Part shown: positions 61,337-64,000 of the stretch, in pieces
How the letters are laid out: every line of letters begins with the position of its first letter
How positions within the stretch are numbered: position 1 is the first letter of the stretch
Assembly (NCBI RefSeq): GCF_038235435.1
Contig: NZ_CP151275.1
Location: 62,001-126,000, forward strand
Direction: 5' to 3'
Source: Niveibacterium sp. SC-1
GTDB taxonomy: Bacteria > Pseudomonadota > Gammaproteobacteria > Burkholderiales > Rhodocyclaceae
Length of the DNA stretch: 64,000 bases
Made by a program: the position numbers and the translations under genes
The notes under the pieces: model-generated
Told to the model about the DNA's origin: nothing
The model's database searches: none
The model's input: only the letters and a program-made list of their open reading frames with translations

Positions 61337-62317
61337 TCAGATGATCATGAAGCGGCGTTGCTCGTCGCGGACCATTGCGACGGCCTCCAGGGCCTCTTCC
61401 CGGCTGATCCGGGCCAGCGTTGTGAGGTACTGCCGGCGGTCGCGTGCCGTCAGCTCAGGGAAATCCAGCGTGAAGACGTCGTCGTCGTTTGCCTGCGCCT
61501 GGACGACACCCATGCGGTCGACGGTGACGCTGGCCGGCGTGAGGAACAGAGCCGACTCGGGCGCCCGCAAATGGTCGGCAAGGGCGGCGACGAGTTGTTC
61601 CGGCATCAGCGACTCGGCCTTGTCGCGCAGCGTGCGGTCGAGTTCGACCAGATGCCGGGTGCGCACCCCGCATTCCGCGTTCCCCTGCAATGCCTTCTGC
61701 TGCGCCCGGCCGGCGCTGAGTTCGGCGCGCAGCCCCTCGCGCTCCTCGCGCAGTGCCTGGACATGGGACTGGAAGCTCAGCAACAGGCTCTCCAGTGCCT
61801 TGCGGCGCAGTCGCTGCCGCATTTCGTCGAGTTGGCAACTCGGTTCGATCAGCGTCTGCCCGGAAAAATAGACCACGGTCTGCGGCACTTCGCTGCGGAT
61901 GATGCCGCCCTGCTCTGCCAGGGCGAGTTGCTGGCGCTGCATGCGACGGGCGGCGAGCATCACGAAGAACTGCTCGTTCTCGCGGGCGTCGGGTCCGGCG
62001 AGGAAGTCGCGCACCGCCTCGCTACGCCCCAGCATCTGGCGGATGTCATCGGCGGTGGCGAACAAGGCATGCACCAGCGGGTCCGTGGCAAAGGCCTGGC
62101 GATTGACGTCCAGCGGACCGGGCAGGGCCGCAACCAGTCCATCGCAGTAGTTCAATGCGTGCGTGATGGGCGCGCTCAGGGCATCGTCAAAATCCGCGAC
62201 CGCCGCCCTGAGCATCGGGTCGATCAGTTCGGCGGCACGCTCGAGTGCTTCGCGCACCGCCGGATCGGGCGGCGGCGACGGTTTCAGGAAATCGGCGACG
62301 GCGGAGAAGAGGCTCAC
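61337..62317 (-). CDS. Coiled-coil protein of unknown function
   Basis: A 326-residue protein without signal or membrane segment. It is mostly alpha-helical: an N-terminal helical region, a heptad-rich coiled coil near residues 165-215 (RRKALESLLLSFQSHVQALREE), and a C-terminal region with beta strands (ALFLTPASVTVDRMGVV, DDDVFTLDFPEL) and a final helix. I do not recognise a domain. The end of the gene faces the PEP-CTERM terminator. A possible role in a filament or scaffold is pure inference. Confidence 0.6.
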   Translation of the reverse strand: MSLFSAVADFLKPSPPPDPAVREALERAAELIDPMLRAAVADFDDALSAPITHALNYCDGLVAALPGPLDVNRQAFATDPLVHALFATADDIRQMLGRSEAVRDFLAGPDARENEQFFVMLAARRMQRQQLALAEQGGIIRSEVPQTVVYFSGQTLIEPSCQLDEMRQRLRRKALESLLLSFQSHVQALREEREGLRAELSAGRAQQKALQGNAECGVRTRHLVELDRTLRDKAESLMPEQLVAALADHLRAPESALFLTPASVTVDRMGVVQAQANDDDVFTLDFPELTARDRRQYLTTLARISREEALEAVAMVRDEQRRFMII

Positions 62318-62564
62318 GAGGCAGCTCGGGCACGGACGGTCGGCAGGTTTTGGCGCCGTTCGGGCGCCCGGAGGCGTGGCGTATCCGCTCGCCCCGCCAT
62401 ACGCAATTTAGCCACATTCATGCCGGTTTCAATGCGCGCGCCGCGCAGCGGATAGACAAGGGCCTCCCCGCGATACACGGATAGGCCATATCAGGCTTGC
62501 GCGCTATCGCGCCCGCGCCATCGGCGGGATGATCGGGTTTCCTGCGGATGCGGCGGAGGCGGAC

Positions 62565-64000
<1,436 letters not shown>

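Overview
The window is a contiguous piece of a high-GC bacterial chromosome. It carries single-copy housekeeping genes (parE, parC, priA, rlmI, thiD, an rlhA-type U32 gene) and has no rRNA, tRNA, CRISPR array, insertion sequence or phage gene that I could find. Two PEP-CTERM exoproteins with sigma-54-type promoters, the DUF3302/HlyD pair, NodT-type outer-membrane factors, PPK2 and many membrane signalling proteins fit a Gram-negative betaproteobacterium, most likely of the Rhodocyclales/Zoogloeaceae type. That placement is inference from gene content and base composition.

Layout. 1-4.8 kb: end of an HAD phosphatase, a carbohydrate-binding-like lipoprotein, an FAH-family hydrolase coupled to a DUF2147 protein, an ArsR/SRPBCC pair, a patatin and a YhcH-type protein. 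4.9-8.4 kb: a PEP-CTERM protein and an unusual Ser/Thr kinase fused to a Cache-HAMP sensor. 8.5-12.9 kb: parE, a two-gene operon of very small proteins and a diguanylate cyclase. 12.9-19.1 kb: TerC, a VOC protein, an Fsr-like exporter with a divergent AraC regulator, PPK2 and a SulP transporter. 19.2-28.2 kb: two back-to-back envelope export operons, DUF3302-HlyD-NodT on the minus strand and a complete RND adaptor-pump-NodT set on the plus strand. 28.2-32.7 kb: a DUF2975/HTH pair, a Rap1a-like secreted protein, parC and a small P-loop protein. 32.7-37.3 kb: a large secreted GH9 glucanase with a divergent LacI regulator. 37.4-44.8 kb: an exonuclease-acetyltransferase fusion, a VOC protein, rlmI, priA behind a region with DnaA boxes, a secreted nuclease, an esterase and an orphan. 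44.8-52.4 kb: a Ycf46-like AAA+ ATPase, an EamA transporter, an AraC regulator, a small outer-membrane barrel, a second diguanylate cyclase and an orphan MalE. 52.4-64 kb: an SNF2-SWIM helicase translationally coupled to thiD, an acyltransferase, rlhA, a small acidic protein, the second PEP-CTERM protein, a coiled-coil orphan and a methylmalonate-semialdehyde dehydrogenase cut by the window end.

The strongest regulatory observation links the two PEP-CTERM genes, which lie 55 kb apart. Each has a -24/-12 (sigma-54) promoter about 40-46 bases before its start codon, and each has the same upstream box, CGTCG-N5-TCTTACAC, 63 and 70 bases before the -24 element. Other items worth attention are the kinase-Cache-HAMP receptor, the DEDDh exonuclease-GNAT fusion, a 26-residue membrane peptide gene, an ArsR operator set exactly between its -35 and -10 with an apparently leaderless start, and paired inverted 10-mers between the glucanase and its LacI regulator.
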